Positions 25,115 to 34,288 of a stretch of DNA of 64,000 bases are shown one piece after another. The notes below the pieces were generated by a model. That model did not search any database. It saw only the letters and a list, made by a program, of their open reading frames with translations, and was not told where the DNA came from. Position 1 is the first letter of the stretch; each line of letters starts with the position of its first letter. The position numbers were made by a program, and so were the translations under genes. The stretch is from Syntrophales bacterium (GTDB lineage: Bacteria > Desulfobacterota > Syntrophia > Syntrophales > UBA2210), in the NCBI GenBank assembly GCA_023230565.1, contig JALNXD010000001.1:282386-346385 (forward strand). The letters run 5' to 3'.

Positions 25115-25279
25115 GTGTTCCATGGAGAAGGGGGAAAAAGCCCAACGTCTGCTTTCAAGGTGCTTGACAGCCATTTAAACGAAGGATTGATTAATGTTAA
25201 ACCTGGTGGTATAAGAAACAGCGCTTTTGCTGAACGAATACTCGATAAGATACCGGGATACCGGAATAAAATATTTTAA
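25115..25279 (+). CDS. Unrecognised 54-residue open frame between gap and secG
   Basis: A GTG-started frame that ends 13 bases before secG. The composition looks protein-like (contains KVLDSHLNEGLINVKPGG) but no family is recognised and there is no ribosome-binding site before the GTG. It lies where pgk and tpiA stand in related genomes, yet resembles neither C-terminus. It may be a remnant, a small gene, or chance. Confidence 0.2.
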   Translation: MFHGEGGKSPTSAFKVLDSHLNEGLINVKPGGIRNSAFAERILDKIPGYRNKIF

Positions 25280-25292
25280 GGAGAGGGGAAAC

Positions 25293-25652
25293 ATGCATTC
25301 TCTTATAACAATAGTCCATATTATTGTGTGCATCGCCATGATACTGGTCGTTCTTCTGCAGACGGGAAAAGGAGCCGATATGGGAGCAGCGTTCGGCGGA
25401 TCAAGCCAGACTATTTTCGGTAGCAGCGGCCCGGGAACTTTCCTTGGAAAAATGACAACGGCTATTGCGGTGATTTTCATGCTGACTTCACTCTGGCTGG
25501 CATATTTTGCGGTTCACAAGGGAGCGTCCGTGGTGGAAGACATTCCTGTCCCTGCTTCAGAACAAACCCTACCGGCTGAACAAACTGCCCCGCCAGCAGC
25601 TCCGGCACCTTCCTCTGCCGATGTTCCCGCTCCTGTGAATGAGAGCAAATAA
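25293..25652 (+). CDS. secG: Preprotein translocase subunit SecG
   Basis: SecG, 119 residues, an inner-membrane partner of SecYE. Two membrane helices (about 4-22 and 53-72) flank the conserved segment VLLQTGKGADMGAAFGG. The C-terminal tail is rich in Pro, Ala and Glu. The start MHSLIT at 25293 follows AAGGAGAGGGG. secG-tRNA-Leu is a common arrangement in this phylum. Confidence 0.93.
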   Translation: MHSLITIVHIIVCIAMILVVLLQTGKGADMGAAFGGSSQTIFGSSGPGTFLGKMTTAIAVIFMLTSLWLAYFAVHKGASVVEDIPVPASEQTLPAEQTAPPAAPAPSSADVPAPVNESK

Positions 25653-25724
25653 AATGAATTTAAAAGATATCCTGGGAATTTTGATGTTGACAAAAGGGCG
25701 GAAACGACATAGGTTGCAACATAT

Positions 25725-25811
25725 GCCGAAGTGGTGGAAACTGGTAGACACGCTATCTTGAGGGGGTAGTGGGCACAACCCGTCCGGGTTCAAGTCCCGG
25801 CTTCGGCACCA
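25725..25811 (+). tRNA. leuT: tRNA-Leu (anticodon GAG)
   Basis: An 87-base class II tRNA with acceptor GCCGAAG/CTTCGGC, anticodon loop CTTGAGG, a long variable arm, T-arm CCGGGTTCAAGTCCCGG, discriminator A and encoded CCA. It reads CUC/CUU codons and follows secG. Confidence 0.96.
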
Positions 25812-25833
25812 TTTTTATAATAATATTTTATAG

Positions 25834-25869
25834 CGGGGATTCAGAGATTTATTCTGAATCCCCGTTTTT
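25834..25869 (+). terminator. Rho-independent terminator after tRNA-Leu
   Basis: A perfect 12-base stem (CGGGGATTCAGA at 25834-25845, TCTGAATCCCCG at 25853-25864) with a seven-base loop is followed by five Ts. It ends the gap-secG-tRNA-Leu transcript. Confidence 0.93.
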
Positions 25870-25885
25870 ATACATCATCTTGCAT

Positions 25886-25936
25886 TTTGCCACCTTCGTA
25901 AAAAGCTTTCGTGCCGTGCCGCATTACCATCGGGAA
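25886..25936 (+). repeat. Dispersed intergenic repeat, partial copy C
   Basis: CTTCGTAAAAAGCTTTCGTGCC resembles the left ends of copies A (TTTAAAAAGCTTCTATGCC) and B (CTTCGCAAAAACTTTTTATGCC). The right part is not preserved. The remaining 25937-26150 stretch shows no gene or clear element. Confidence 0.45.
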
Positions 25937-26150
25937 CTTTTCATCCACAACGTTATCCAGTTTTCAAAGAACAAAGCCATTACTGAACTTTTAAAAACCC
26001 TGGGTTTCAGAGTGAACTAATTAGTACTGCGCGTAATCACTCCTTTTAACACTGCGGGCTTTTCAGTAGCACGCCGCCGTCTCCGGAATATCTTTAAATA
26101 TTTCGGCTCTCGGCCTCTTTCCTGAAAGAGAGGATGCTTCAAAAAGCAAC

Positions 26151-26179
26151 TTGACATGGACAGGCCCCTTTCTTATAGT
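26151..26179 (+). promoter_or_regulatory. Sigma-70 promoter upstream of the HerA-like ATPase
   Basis: TTGACA (26151-26156), a 17-base spacer, and TATAGT (26174-26179) form a near-consensus promoter about 120 bases before the ATPase start. A short palindrome, CTCTTTCCTGAAAGAG, lies some 20-30 bases upstream of the -35. Confidence 0.7.
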
Positions 26180-26305
26180 TGAGCAAATATCTCATCGATA
26201 TCATTCTCTATCTCTCATGCAGACCCAATTTTTGGCGGCCGCAAGGTCTTGAAGTCCGGAGATCGGAAGCAGATGTTTTATCATCTAAAACGGGGGGACA
26301 TCGCG

Positions 26306-27109
26306 ATGAATCAGTACGAAAAGCTTGGCGCCTTTTATCTTGGCAAAGAATACGATCTGAACGAGAGGAAGCGCAAAGACGGAATCGTTCTCTATGATTC
26401 CAAAGACCTCACCACCCACGCGGTTATTATCGGCATGACGGGAAGCGGCAAGACCGGTCTCGCCGTCGGCCTTTTAGAGGAAGCACTGATCGACAATGTT
26501 CCTGTGATTGCCATCGACCCCAAGGGTGACTTGCCGAACCTGCTGTTGACCTTTCCCGAACTTCGGCCGAATGATTTTCTTCCATGGGTGAACGAACGGG
26601 AGGCGCTGAATAAGGGCCTTGCCCCGGAAGAATATGCCGCTGCCCAGGCTGAACTGTGGCGGAAGGGACTGGCCGGCTGGGATCAGGAGCCGGAGCGTAT
26701 CGGCAGGCTGAAGGCGGCGGCGGATTTCGCCGTCTACACACCGGGAAGCAATGCCGGACTTCCCGTAAACATCCTCCGCTCATTCTCCCCTCCTCCCCCC
26801 GTAATCAGGCAAGACAGCGATCTCTTTCATGAACGGATACGAACTACCGCCACAAGCCTTCTTGCGCTCGTCGCCATCGAGGCGGATCCCATCACCAGCA
26901 GGGAGCATATCCTGATTTCCAATATCCTCGAGTCTGTGTGGGCGAGTGGCCGGAGCCTCGATCTCGCAGATCTCATCCGCGCCGTTCAATCGCCCCCGTT
27001 CAAACGCATCGGCATCATGGATCTCGACAGTTTCTATCCCCCCGGCGACCGCTTCACCCTCTCGGTCCGACTCAACAATCTCCTGGCCACGCCGGGATTC
27101 GAATCCTAG
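26306..27109 (+). pseudogene. HerA/FtsK-like ATPase, N-terminal part, ends at in-frame TAG
   Basis: The first 267 residues of a DUF87/HerA-like P-loop ATPase. Walker A is GMTGSGKT, with VIAIDPKGDLP just after. GGGGGGA eight bases upstream supports the start MNQYEKLG at 26306. The frame stops at TAG (27107-27109) after GFES, and coding resumes in the same frame with LEGEPIDIG. Full-length relatives, as I recall them, have W at the stop position, so one TGG-to-TAG change explains it. The upstream promoter looks intact, so the loss may be recent or an assembly error. Codon usage is more GC-rich than the neighbours, which suggests transfer. Confidence 0.8.
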
Positions 27110-28684
27110 CTTGAAGGAGAACCCATTGATATAGGCCGCATGCTCGTCACAGATTCGGGAAAGCCCCGGGCCTCCATTTTTACTCTCAGTCATCTTTCCG
27201 ATCCGGAACGGATGTTTTTTGTTTCTATGCTCCTCAACGAGATCCTGGGCTGGATTCGCACACAGACCGGCACGGGCAGCCTGCGGGCGATTCTCTATAT
27301 GGATGAAATATTCGGTTATTTTCCACCCGTGAAGAATCCCCCCTCGAAGGAACCGCTCCTGACATTATTGAAACAGGCCAGGGCCTTCGGCCTCGGCATA
27401 ATCCTTTCGACACAAAATCCTGTGGACCTGGACTACAAGGGGCTGTCGAATACGGGCACCTGGTTCATCGGCCGCCTTCAGACCGAGAGGGACAAGGACC
27501 GTGTTCTTGCCGGTCTGGAAGGGGCCGCCGCCGGGACAGGCTTCGATCGCAGCTCTATGGACGAAAAACTTGCGGCCTTGGGGCAAAGAATTTTCCTCCT
27601 CCACAACGCCCACGAATCGGAACCGGTAATTTTTGAAACCCGCTGGGTTCTTTCCTATCTGTCCGGCCCCATGTCGCGGGAGCAGATCAAAGCCCTTATG
27701 GCGGACCGGAAAGGCGCCGCGGCCGCAGAGGGCGAGGCAGCTGAAACAGAAGGCGCCGCAGCACCTCCCGCCGCTTCTTCCGGACAATCGCCGATGATGC
27801 CGCCGGGGATAGAGGTTCACTATCTCTCCGCTCCTGGCGCAGATCGGGGCGTAGTCTACCGACCCGCGGTCACGGGTATTGTCGATATTCACTATTCCAG
27901 CAGCAGATATATGATCGATCATTCATTAAGAACGGCCTTCGCCGCCGTGCCTTCGGAGGGGCCGGTCGCAATCGACTGGAACACCGCCTCTGAAACCACC
28001 ATCGATCCCGCCGATCTTTCTTCTGAACCCGTTGTAGGCGCCGGATTTGCCGACCTGCCTCCTGTAACGAAACAGGCAAGGTGTTACGGCGAATGGGAAA
28101 AAGAGCTTCTCCGCTGGATACGGCAGAACAAGCCGCTCACACTTTACCGTTCCGGAACCTTCGGGATGACGAGCAATGTCAATGAATCAGAAGGCCAGTT
28201 CAGGGCCCGCCTTGCCCAGGCGGGCAGGGAAAAGAGGGACAGGGGAGTCGAAAAGCTTCGGAAAAAATACAGCACCCAATTCGTCACGCTGAAAAACCGT
28301 CTTTTGACTGCAGAACAGGCCATCGACAGAGAGAAGGAACAGGCCACCTCGAAAAAGCTGGAAACGGCGGTTTCATTCGGAACGGCGATCCTCGGCGCCT
28401 TTTTAGGACGCAAGGCCGTCAGCTCCACCTCCGCCTACAGGATGGGAACGGCCATGAAAACGGCAAGCCGCATGGGAAAGGAACGGATGGATGTGGAGCG
28501 GGCCCGGGAACGGGCGTCGGCACTCCGGGAGCGTTTCGAAGATTTGGAGGCCCGTCTCCAGGAGGAAATCGCCGCCATTGATACTCATTACGACCCGGCA
28601 GCGGCAGAACTGGAAGAGATCCAGTTCTACCCCAAGTCAACCGATATCAGCATCGTCTTCTTCGGCCTTCTCTGGCTGCCTTAA
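27110..28684 (+). pseudogene. HerA/FtsK-like ATPase, C-terminal part after the TAG
   Basis: In-frame continuation of the ATPase, 524 codons. It carries the Walker B-like strand AILYMDEIFGYFPP, then LLTLLKQARAFGLGIILSTQNP, and WFIGRLQTERDKDRVL. A low-complexity Ala/Glu linker follows (ATG-based residues about 195-220), then a C-terminal coiled-coil region with many Arg/Glu residues. The first ATG after the stop is at 27140, without a good ribosome-binding site. AAGGAGA straight after the stop could allow re-initiation, but Walker A would then be on a separate chain. Its stop codon lies at the edge of a long inverted repeat. Confidence 0.8.
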
Positions 28685-28789
28685 TGAGAGACACTTCCCG
28701 TTTGCGGCTGTAATAAGGACTGATATTTTGTTTTTGTCGATTTACATTTTTTACAGCTAGTTACCGGCCGCAAATGGGATGTCCCTCAT
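28684..28789. repeat. Long imperfect inverted repeat (stem-loop element)
   Basis: A 33-base arm (28684-28716) is the imperfect reverse complement of 28758-28789. Shared cores are ATGAG-GACA, TCCC-TTTGCGGC and GTAA. The arms are separated by about 41 AT-rich bases. The left arm touches the ATPase stop codon. It could be a miniature mobile element, or a large hairpin ending transcription. The following bases up to 28990 contain no gene. Confidence 0.75.
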
Positions 28790-28993
28790 CAGCTTGGAAA
28801 ACAAGTTTAATTCTATTCCGATTTTCATCCCATGCTCAGTAAAAATAATAGCTGTAAATCGTCGCAAGATCAAAAAAATCACAGTCACATCTTCAGGGTA
28901 CTCATCTTTTTGTTTCATTTCATTTGCCCTTTTTGGATAGATCCCGAAACAGCTTCATGATGATTTTCGCCCATTCAGTTCGGGCAAAGATTC

Positions 28994-29023
28994 TTGACAG
29001 ATGTTCAAAATTACTGGTATGGT
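28994..29023 (+). promoter_or_regulatory. Sigma-70 type promoter of fbp-fba
   Basis: TTGACA (28994-28999), an 18-base spacer and TATGGT (29018-29023). The -35 is perfect and the -10 matches 4 of 6. It lies about 100 bases upstream of fbp. Confidence 0.55.
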
Positions 29024-29123
29024 TCGGTGTTACCTGGTATCCGAGTTGCGGGAATATTGAAATTCAATACTTGTAGTACGAAAGGATCCACTATTTAATA
29101 CAGCAGAAAATGAAAGGATGACC

Positions 29124-30086
29124 ATGGACAATATATCCGATGCCACTAAACACTTTGTCGATCTCAGGAGGCATATGTGGATTGCCGGCATCGAAGTCGA
29201 TCTGAGAAGATTGATATGGCAGATCGCAGTTACCGGCAAATATATCTCCGCTAAAATTCATGAATCTAACAGAAAATTGGCCGGATTTAAAAACATTTAC
29301 GACGAGGATCAACTCGCTCTTGATAAAAGTTCGGATCAGATTCTTCAGAGTCAACTGCGCTTTTCCGGGTTTGTGAGAGAATATGCCTCGGAAGAACTGG
29401 ATTCAGTGATCCAAATCGGCAAAGGCGATGAAAAATACTATGTTACCGCCGATCCACTGGATGGTTCATCGCTTGTGGACACTAATCTTTCTATAGGAAC
29501 AATAATCGGGATTCACAAAGGACCAGTATTAAGCGGCAGAAACAGCCTTGTTGCGGCCATGTATATCACGTATGGACCGCTGATCACGATGGTGTATTCG
29601 GCGGGAAAAGGAAGTCACGAATTTGTTCTTAACCGTGAGGGGGAATATGTGCTGTCAAGTGAAAATATTACCCTTCATGAAAGAGGAACCATCTACAGTC
29701 TTGGCGGATTACGAAATGAATGGACGGATGATCACAGACGTTATGTGGAATATTTGGAGGCAGAGGGATATAAACTCAGGTACAGCGGAGGTTTCGTGCC
29801 GGATATTAATCAGATAATGATTAAAAAGGGGGGGGTTTTTACCTATCCGTCTCTCAAAACCAGCGGGAAAGGTAAACTGAGGCTCATTTTTGAGCTGCAG
29901 CCTATGGCGTTTTTAATGGAACAGGCAGGTGGGATGGCTATCGACGGCCACACCGATATTCTTTCAATTGTTCCTGAGAGTCTCGACCAACGATCCCCTG
30001 TATATATAGGCAGTAAATTCGAGATAGAAAAGGCTCGAGAATATTTGAATGCCTCAAAACGGAAAGGGGGGTTACATGATTTATAA
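29124..30086 (+). CDS. fbp: Fructose-1,6-bisphosphatase, class I
   Basis: Hydrolyses fructose 1,6-bisphosphate to fructose 6-phosphate, the committed step of gluconeogenesis. 320 residues. The substrate/metal motif DPLDGSSLVDTNLSIGTI matches the class I signature DPLDGSSNIDVNVSVGTI with small changes (N to L, V to L). YSGGFVPDINQIMIKKGG and the C-terminal QAGGMAIDG also fit. The second ATG (29124) is chosen, with AAAGGA five bases upstream. Its stop overlaps the fba start by 11 bases, so the two are translationally coupled. Confidence 0.95.
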   Translation: MDNISDATKHFVDLRRHMWIAGIEVDLRRLIWQIAVTGKYISAKIHESNRKLAGFKNIYDEDQLALDKSSDQILQSQLRFSGFVREYASEELDSVIQIGKGDEKYYVTADPLDGSSLVDTNLSIGTIIGIHKGPVLSGRNSLVAAMYITYGPLITMVYSAGKGSHEFVLNREGEYVLSSENITLHERGTIYSLGGLRNEWTDDHRRYVEYLEAEGYKLRYSGGFVPDINQIMIKKGGVFTYPSLKTSGKGKLRLIFELQPMAFLMEQAGGMAIDGHTDILSIVPESLDQRSPVYIGSKFEIEKAREYLNASKRKGGLHDL

Positions 30087-31467
30087 AAATATTGATGAAC
30101 TGAAACAGAAAAGCGGAGAAGCATTAAATATAAAGAAAAATTCTATGGCGATTCTGGACGAAAAAGCGGTAAAGGAAACGTTAATAGATGATTTGGTCTA
30201 TTCGGCGGTATTAAGCGATTCCGCAGATGTCCGCAAAGGAGCTTCGTGGCTGATCAGGCGAATCGGTGCTTCGATGGGAATTTTTTCATCATCCATTTAT
30301 CCATTATATGAGGCTGTAGGACAGGGCAAGATTTCAGGTTTTACTGTACCGGCAATAAATCTGAGAGGGATCACCTACGCGAGCGCTCAAGCTGTTTTTC
30401 GCAGTGCCATGGCAAAAAACGCTGGAGCTATTATCTTTGAAATTGCCCGCTCTGAAATAGGATATACCAATCAGCGCCCCCGCGAGTATACGGCTGTCAT
30501 TACCGCGGCGGCTATCAAGACCGGCTTCCGTGGACCGATATTTCTTCAAGGTGATCACTTCCAGATAAATGCAAAGAAATATGGAACCGATCCCGAGGCT
30601 GAAAAGAAAGCGGTTGCCGAACTTGTAAAAGAGGCTGTAGAAGAAGGATTTTATAATATTGATATCGATGCCTCGACTGTGGTGGATCTTTCGCAGCCAA
30701 CTCTCGAAAAACAGCAGGAAAACAATTTTCGTATTACTGCTGATATGACGGCTCTTATCCGTGAAATTGAACCACATGGAATTACCGTTTCCATTGGAGG
30801 TGAAATTGGAGAGGTGGGAACAAAAAATACGACTCCGGAAGAATTCGTCGCCTTCATGGAGGGGTATCGCAAGGCATTGCTCGATCACGGCGGAAGACTT
30901 GCCGGTATAAGCAAAATCAGCATTCAAACAGGAACATCCCACGGTGGAGTCCCTCTCCCCGATGGAACTGTCGCAGACGTAAACATCGACTTCGATGCGC
31001 TTCGAGAAATCTCCAGGTTGGCCAGAGAAGAATACGGCCTTGCCGGTGCTGTTCAGCATGGTGCTTCGACTCTTCCTGAAGAAGCTTTTGATAAGTTCCC
31101 GGAGGTAGGAACCGCAGAAGTTCATCTTGCAACAGGTTTTCAAAATATTATATACGACAGTGATCATTTCCCGCCGGAACTGAAAAACCGTATCTATAAT
31201 TATTTGAAAGACGAATTGAAATCCGAGAAAAAAGCCTCAGATACAGAGGAACAATTTATTTATAAAACAAGAAAGAAGGGCTTTGGACCGTTCAAGTATG
31301 AAATGTGGAATCTAAAGCCGGAATTGCTGGATGCAATCAGTTCTGAATTAGAAAAACAATTTTGCCTCCTTTTTGATAAGTTAAAGATAAACGAAACGCA
31401 AGAGGCGGTGAATCGGTTTATAACCCCCATTGATATTCCTGTTCCAGTCCCTGATCTCTTTGGTTAA
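30076..31467 (+). CDS. fba: Class II fructose-bisphosphate aldolase, long form
   Basis: Zinc-dependent aldolase that joins glyceraldehyde 3-phosphate and dihydroxyacetone phosphate. 463 residues, about 100 longer than common class II aldolases. Metal and active-site motifs are GDHFQIN, GGEIGEVG, TGTSHGG and VQHGAST. About 65 N-terminal and 95 C-terminal residues lie outside the core barrel; the C-terminal part includes FGPFKYEMWNL. The start at 30076 overlaps fbp, with GGGGG upstream. Substrate could be a related sugar phosphate, but the fbp partner supports fructose bisphosphate. Confidence 0.88.
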   Translation: MIYKNIDELKQKSGEALNIKKNSMAILDEKAVKETLIDDLVYSAVLSDSADVRKGASWLIRRIGASMGIFSSSIYPLYEAVGQGKISGFTVPAINLRGITYASAQAVFRSAMAKNAGAIIFEIARSEIGYTNQRPREYTAVITAAAIKTGFRGPIFLQGDHFQINAKKYGTDPEAEKKAVAELVKEAVEEGFYNIDIDASTVVDLSQPTLEKQQENNFRITADMTALIREIEPHGITVSIGGEIGEVGTKNTTPEEFVAFMEGYRKALLDHGGRLAGISKISIQTGTSHGGVPLPDGTVADVNIDFDALREISRLAREEYGLAGAVQHGASTLPEEAFDKFPEVGTAEVHLATGFQNIIYDSDHFPPELKNRIYNYLKDELKSEKKASDTEEQFIYKTRKKGFGPFKYEMWNLKPELLDAISSELEKQFCLLFDKLKINETQEAVNRFITPIDIPVPVPDLFG

Positions 31468-31483
31468 GAGCAACCCTGTATTC

Positions 31484-31519
31484 AAAAAAAGCCGGAATTT
31501 TTTTGATTTCCGGCTTTTT
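31484..31519. terminator. Bidirectional terminator between fba and metG
   Basis: GCCGGAA (31491-31497) and TTCCGGC (31508-31514) form the stem, flanked by an A-run on the left and a T-run on the right. It can end fba transcripts (plus) and metG transcripts (minus), whose stops lie 17 and 22 bases away. Confidence 0.9.
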
Positions 31520-31540
31520 AATCTTCATGAATGAAATTCT

Positions 31541-33433
31541 TTATCGTATTTTACCGCCCGTTTTGACATCGTCATCGAATGTAGCCAAGGTAAAGCCGCC
31601 CGCCTCTTTCTCCGTTGCCAGAAGCATTCCATAGGACTGTATACCCATGATTTTTGCCGGTTTCAAGTTGACAATCACGGCGATTTTTTTTCCTACCAGT
31701 TCTTCCGGTGTATAGTCTTTTCCCACACCTGCAACAATTATGCGCTCCTCCCCGCAATCGATTTTCATTTCAATCAGTTTTTCAGATTGAGATACTCTCC
31801 TGGCCGCTTCTATCCGTGCAACCCTTATATCTAATTTCTCAAAATCTTTTATTTCTACTTGAGGCTTGATATCGTTAAGTTTTTTTACTACCTGCGCTTC
31901 TTTTGCTTCTAAGGAAACGCGGGGGAAAAGCGCATCGCCCTTCGTAAGTGTCTTTCCTTCCGAAAGACCGCCCCACTTCTCAATATCGGAAAAATTCTGC
32001 GGTAATTTCACTCCCAGCCGCTTCAGCATTTCCTCGGAAGTACCGGGCATGAAAGGCTGAATAAGAACTGCAATAAACCTTAAGGCTTCGAGCACATTAT
32101 ACATTATGGCACTAAGCCTTTCCCTTGAAGTTTCATTTTTTGAAAGCATCCACGGTTGCGTGTCCACAATGTATTTGTTTACAGCATTGATGAATTCCCA
32201 TATTACGATAAGAGCTTTATGGAATTGAAGAGATCTGAAATTATCCGTTACTTCATTCAACAAAGTTTCAGCCTTCTTTTTTAAGTTCCGGTCGTTTTCT
32301 TCATCCGGTCCACTTTCCGGCACAATTCCGGAGCAGTATTTCATGGCCATCGAAAGGCTGCGACTTACCAAATTACCCAAATCATTCGCCAGATCAGAGT
32401 TAAGCCGTGAAACAAGTCCCTCTTCACTGAAATTTGCATCAAGACCAAAAACCATCTCCCGCATTAAATAGTACCGGAAAGAATCGAGCCCATACTTATC
32501 TTTTAAACTTAAAGGCTTGACAACGGCACCAAGGCTTTTTGACATCTTTGCCGCATCGATATTCCAGTACCCGTGCACATTCAAATGACGGTATGGCTCC
32601 ACCCCGGCTGCTTTCAGCATAGTGGGCCAATAAATACCGTGAGGCTTAAGAATGTCTTTTGCAATCAAATGTTCCGCTACAGGCCAGAAGACATTATAAT
32701 TTTCACTATGGGGATAACCGACTCCTGAAAGATAATTGATAAGGGCGTCGAACCAGACATACGTCACGTAATTGTCATCGAAAGGAAGATCAATTCCCCA
32801 GGTAAGCCGCGTTTTCGGGCGAGATATACAGAGGTCTTCCAGCGGCTCCCTTAAAAAAGCGAGCGCCTCATTTCTGTAGCGCTCAGGACGGATGAAATCC
32901 GGATTCTCGGTTATATACTGAATCAGCCAATCCTGATACTTGCTCATTCGGAAAAAATAGTTACTTTCCTTGCGGTGCTCGGGCACTGTTTTGTGGTCGG
33001 GACAAAGACCGTCTACAAGCTCTGATTCCCGGTAAAAACGCTCGCAGCCAACGCAATAAAAGCCTTCATATTCACCAAAGTAAATGTCCCCGGCGTTATA
33101 TACCTTCTGAAGAACATCGCGCACGACTGCTTTGTGATCGGCATCTGTGGTTCTTATAAAGTAATCATTCTCGATTTTGAGTTCCGGCCATAGTTCCCTG
33201 AATTGAGCACTTATCGTATCGGCATATTCCTTAGGTTCTATTCCGGCCATTTGGGCAGCTTCGGCAATTTTGTCACCATGTTCGTCGGTTCCCGTCAGAA
33301 AAAATGTGCGGTATCCCGCCATCCGGAAAAAACGGGCCATCACATCGGCAACAATCGTTGTATACGCGTGTCCTATATGGGGAGATGCATTTACATAATA
33401 AATAGGGGTAGTAACATAAAATACCTTATTCAT
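31541..33433 (-). CDS. metG: Methionyl-tRNA synthetase
   Basis: Class I synthetase of 630 residues that charges tRNA-Met. HIGH is at SPHIGHAYTT (residues 18-27) and the second signature is KMSKSLG. The zinc knuckle is CVGCERFYRESELVDGLCPDH (abbreviated here: CVGC and CPDH). The C-terminal 110 residues form the Arc1p-like tRNA-binding OB domain (KLDIRVARIEAARRV). It is the last gene of the ferredoxin-tmk-holB-ricT-metG row; ricT ends 15 bases upstream. Confidence 0.97.
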   Translation of the reverse strand: MNKVFYVTTPIYYVNASPHIGHAYTTIVADVMARFFRMAGYRTFFLTGTDEHGDKIAEAAQMAGIEPKEYADTISAQFRELWPELKIENDYFIRTTDADHKAVVRDVLQKVYNAGDIYFGEYEGFYCVGCERFYRESELVDGLCPDHKTVPEHRKESNYFFRMSKYQDWLIQYITENPDFIRPERYRNEALAFLREPLEDLCISRPKTRLTWGIDLPFDDNYVTYVWFDALINYLSGVGYPHSENYNVFWPVAEHLIAKDILKPHGIYWPTMLKAAGVEPYRHLNVHGYWNIDAAKMSKSLGAVVKPLSLKDKYGLDSFRYYLMREMVFGLDANFSEEGLVSRLNSDLANDLGNLVSRSLSMAMKYCSGIVPESGPDEENDRNLKKKAETLLNEVTDNFRSLQFHKALIVIWEFINAVNKYIVDTQPWMLSKNETSRERLSAIMYNVLEALRFIAVLIQPFMPGTSEEMLKRLGVKLPQNFSDIEKWGGLSEGKTLTKGDALFPRVSLEAKEAQVVKKLNDIKPQVEIKDFEKLDIRVARIEAARRVSQSEKLIEMKIDCGEERIIVAGVGKDYTPEELVGKKIAVIVNLKPAKIMGIQSYGMLLATEKEAGGFTLATFDDDVKTGGKIR

Positions 33434-33448
33434 TTCGACTCACTCCAA

Positions 33449-34288
33449 TTAATGAGTATCCTTTCCCTGTTTTGCGATAATTTCGTCAACGAATATTTCG
33501 AATTCTTTTCCTTCTCCTGTTGCAACGACTATTTTTTCCTCTATTACATTCTGTCTGATGACCTTTCCCTTTCCCTGGGGAATCTCTACATTCTTTCCCA
33601 CTTTCGGCATGTTTTTTTTCGCTTCCCTGTAATCATCATATTCATACGCGAGACAACACATAAGCCTGCCACAAAGTCCCGAAATTTTTTCCGGATTGAG
33701 AAGCATATTTTGTTCTTTTGCCATTTTGATTGAAACGGGAACGAAGTTATTTAGAAAACTGACACAGCAGAGTTCCCTGCCGCACATTCCTATTCCACCG
33801 AATATTTTTGCTTCACTCCTCACCCATATCTGTCTCAGTTCGATACGGGTCCGATACTTTGCCACAAGATCTTTTACCAGTTCCCGAAAATCAACTCTGC
33901 TTTCTGCGGTAAAATAAAAAATGAGTTTGCTTCTGTCAAAAAGATAAGATACTTCAACCAATCTCATAGGTAAATTACGTTCGCCTATCTTACGGCGGCA
34001 AAATAAAAAAGCTTCTTTTTCGATTTCGAAATTTTCCTTCTCTGTAGTAAGATCGGATTCATCTGCTTTCCTGATAACCCGCTTCAAATTTTCCGGCAAA
34101 TCAGACTGCAAACTGATCCTTACCATACTTGCCACAGTCCCTATTGCCGGACCGTTCTCAGTATCCACAATTACTTTTTCATTTTTTTCTAATACTATTC
34201 CGGCACTTTCGAATGTATAAATTTTTCCCCTTCTTCGAAATCTTACACCGACTATCTCATTGCATATGGATTCTTCGATTTCATTCAT
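33449..34288 (-). CDS. ricT: PSP1-domain protein RicT (YaaT)
   Basis: 279 residues with the PSP1 C-terminal domain. The cysteine motifs CGRELCC and CGRLMCCLAYEYDDYREAKK are characteristic. In Bacillus subtilis RicT works with RicA and RicF in a cluster-binding complex affecting RNase Y and sporulation; those partners are not visible here, so the role in this organism is open. ATG overlaps the holB stop by four bases (ATGA). The tmk-holB-ricT-metG order is common in this phylum. Confidence 0.9.
   Translation of the reverse strand: MNEIEESICNEIVGVRFRRRGKIYTFESAGIVLEKNEKVIVDTENGPAIGTVASMVRISLQSDLPENLKRVIRKADESDLTTEKENFEIEKEAFLFCRRKIGERNLPMRLVEVSYLFDRSKLIFYFTAESRVDFRELVKDLVAKYRTRIELRQIWVRSEAKIFGGIGMCGRELCCVSFLNNFVPVSIKMAKEQNMLLNPEKISGLCGRLMCCLAYEYDDYREAKKNMPKVGKNVEIPQGKGKVIRQNVIEEKIVVATGEGKEFEIFVDEIIAKQGKDTH

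Noticed and set aside
25769..26020. 83-codon plus-strand frame downstream of secG
   Set aside because: It starts inside tRNA-Leu and runs through the terminator hairpin; no ribosome-binding site.
27107..27109. Amber codon read as pyrrolysine or by suppression in the ATPase gene
   Set aside because: TAG ends several ordinary genes here (rplB, the ferredoxin, the carboxyltransferase), the position is a Trp in relatives as I recall them, and no pyl genes are visible. A point nonsense change is simpler.
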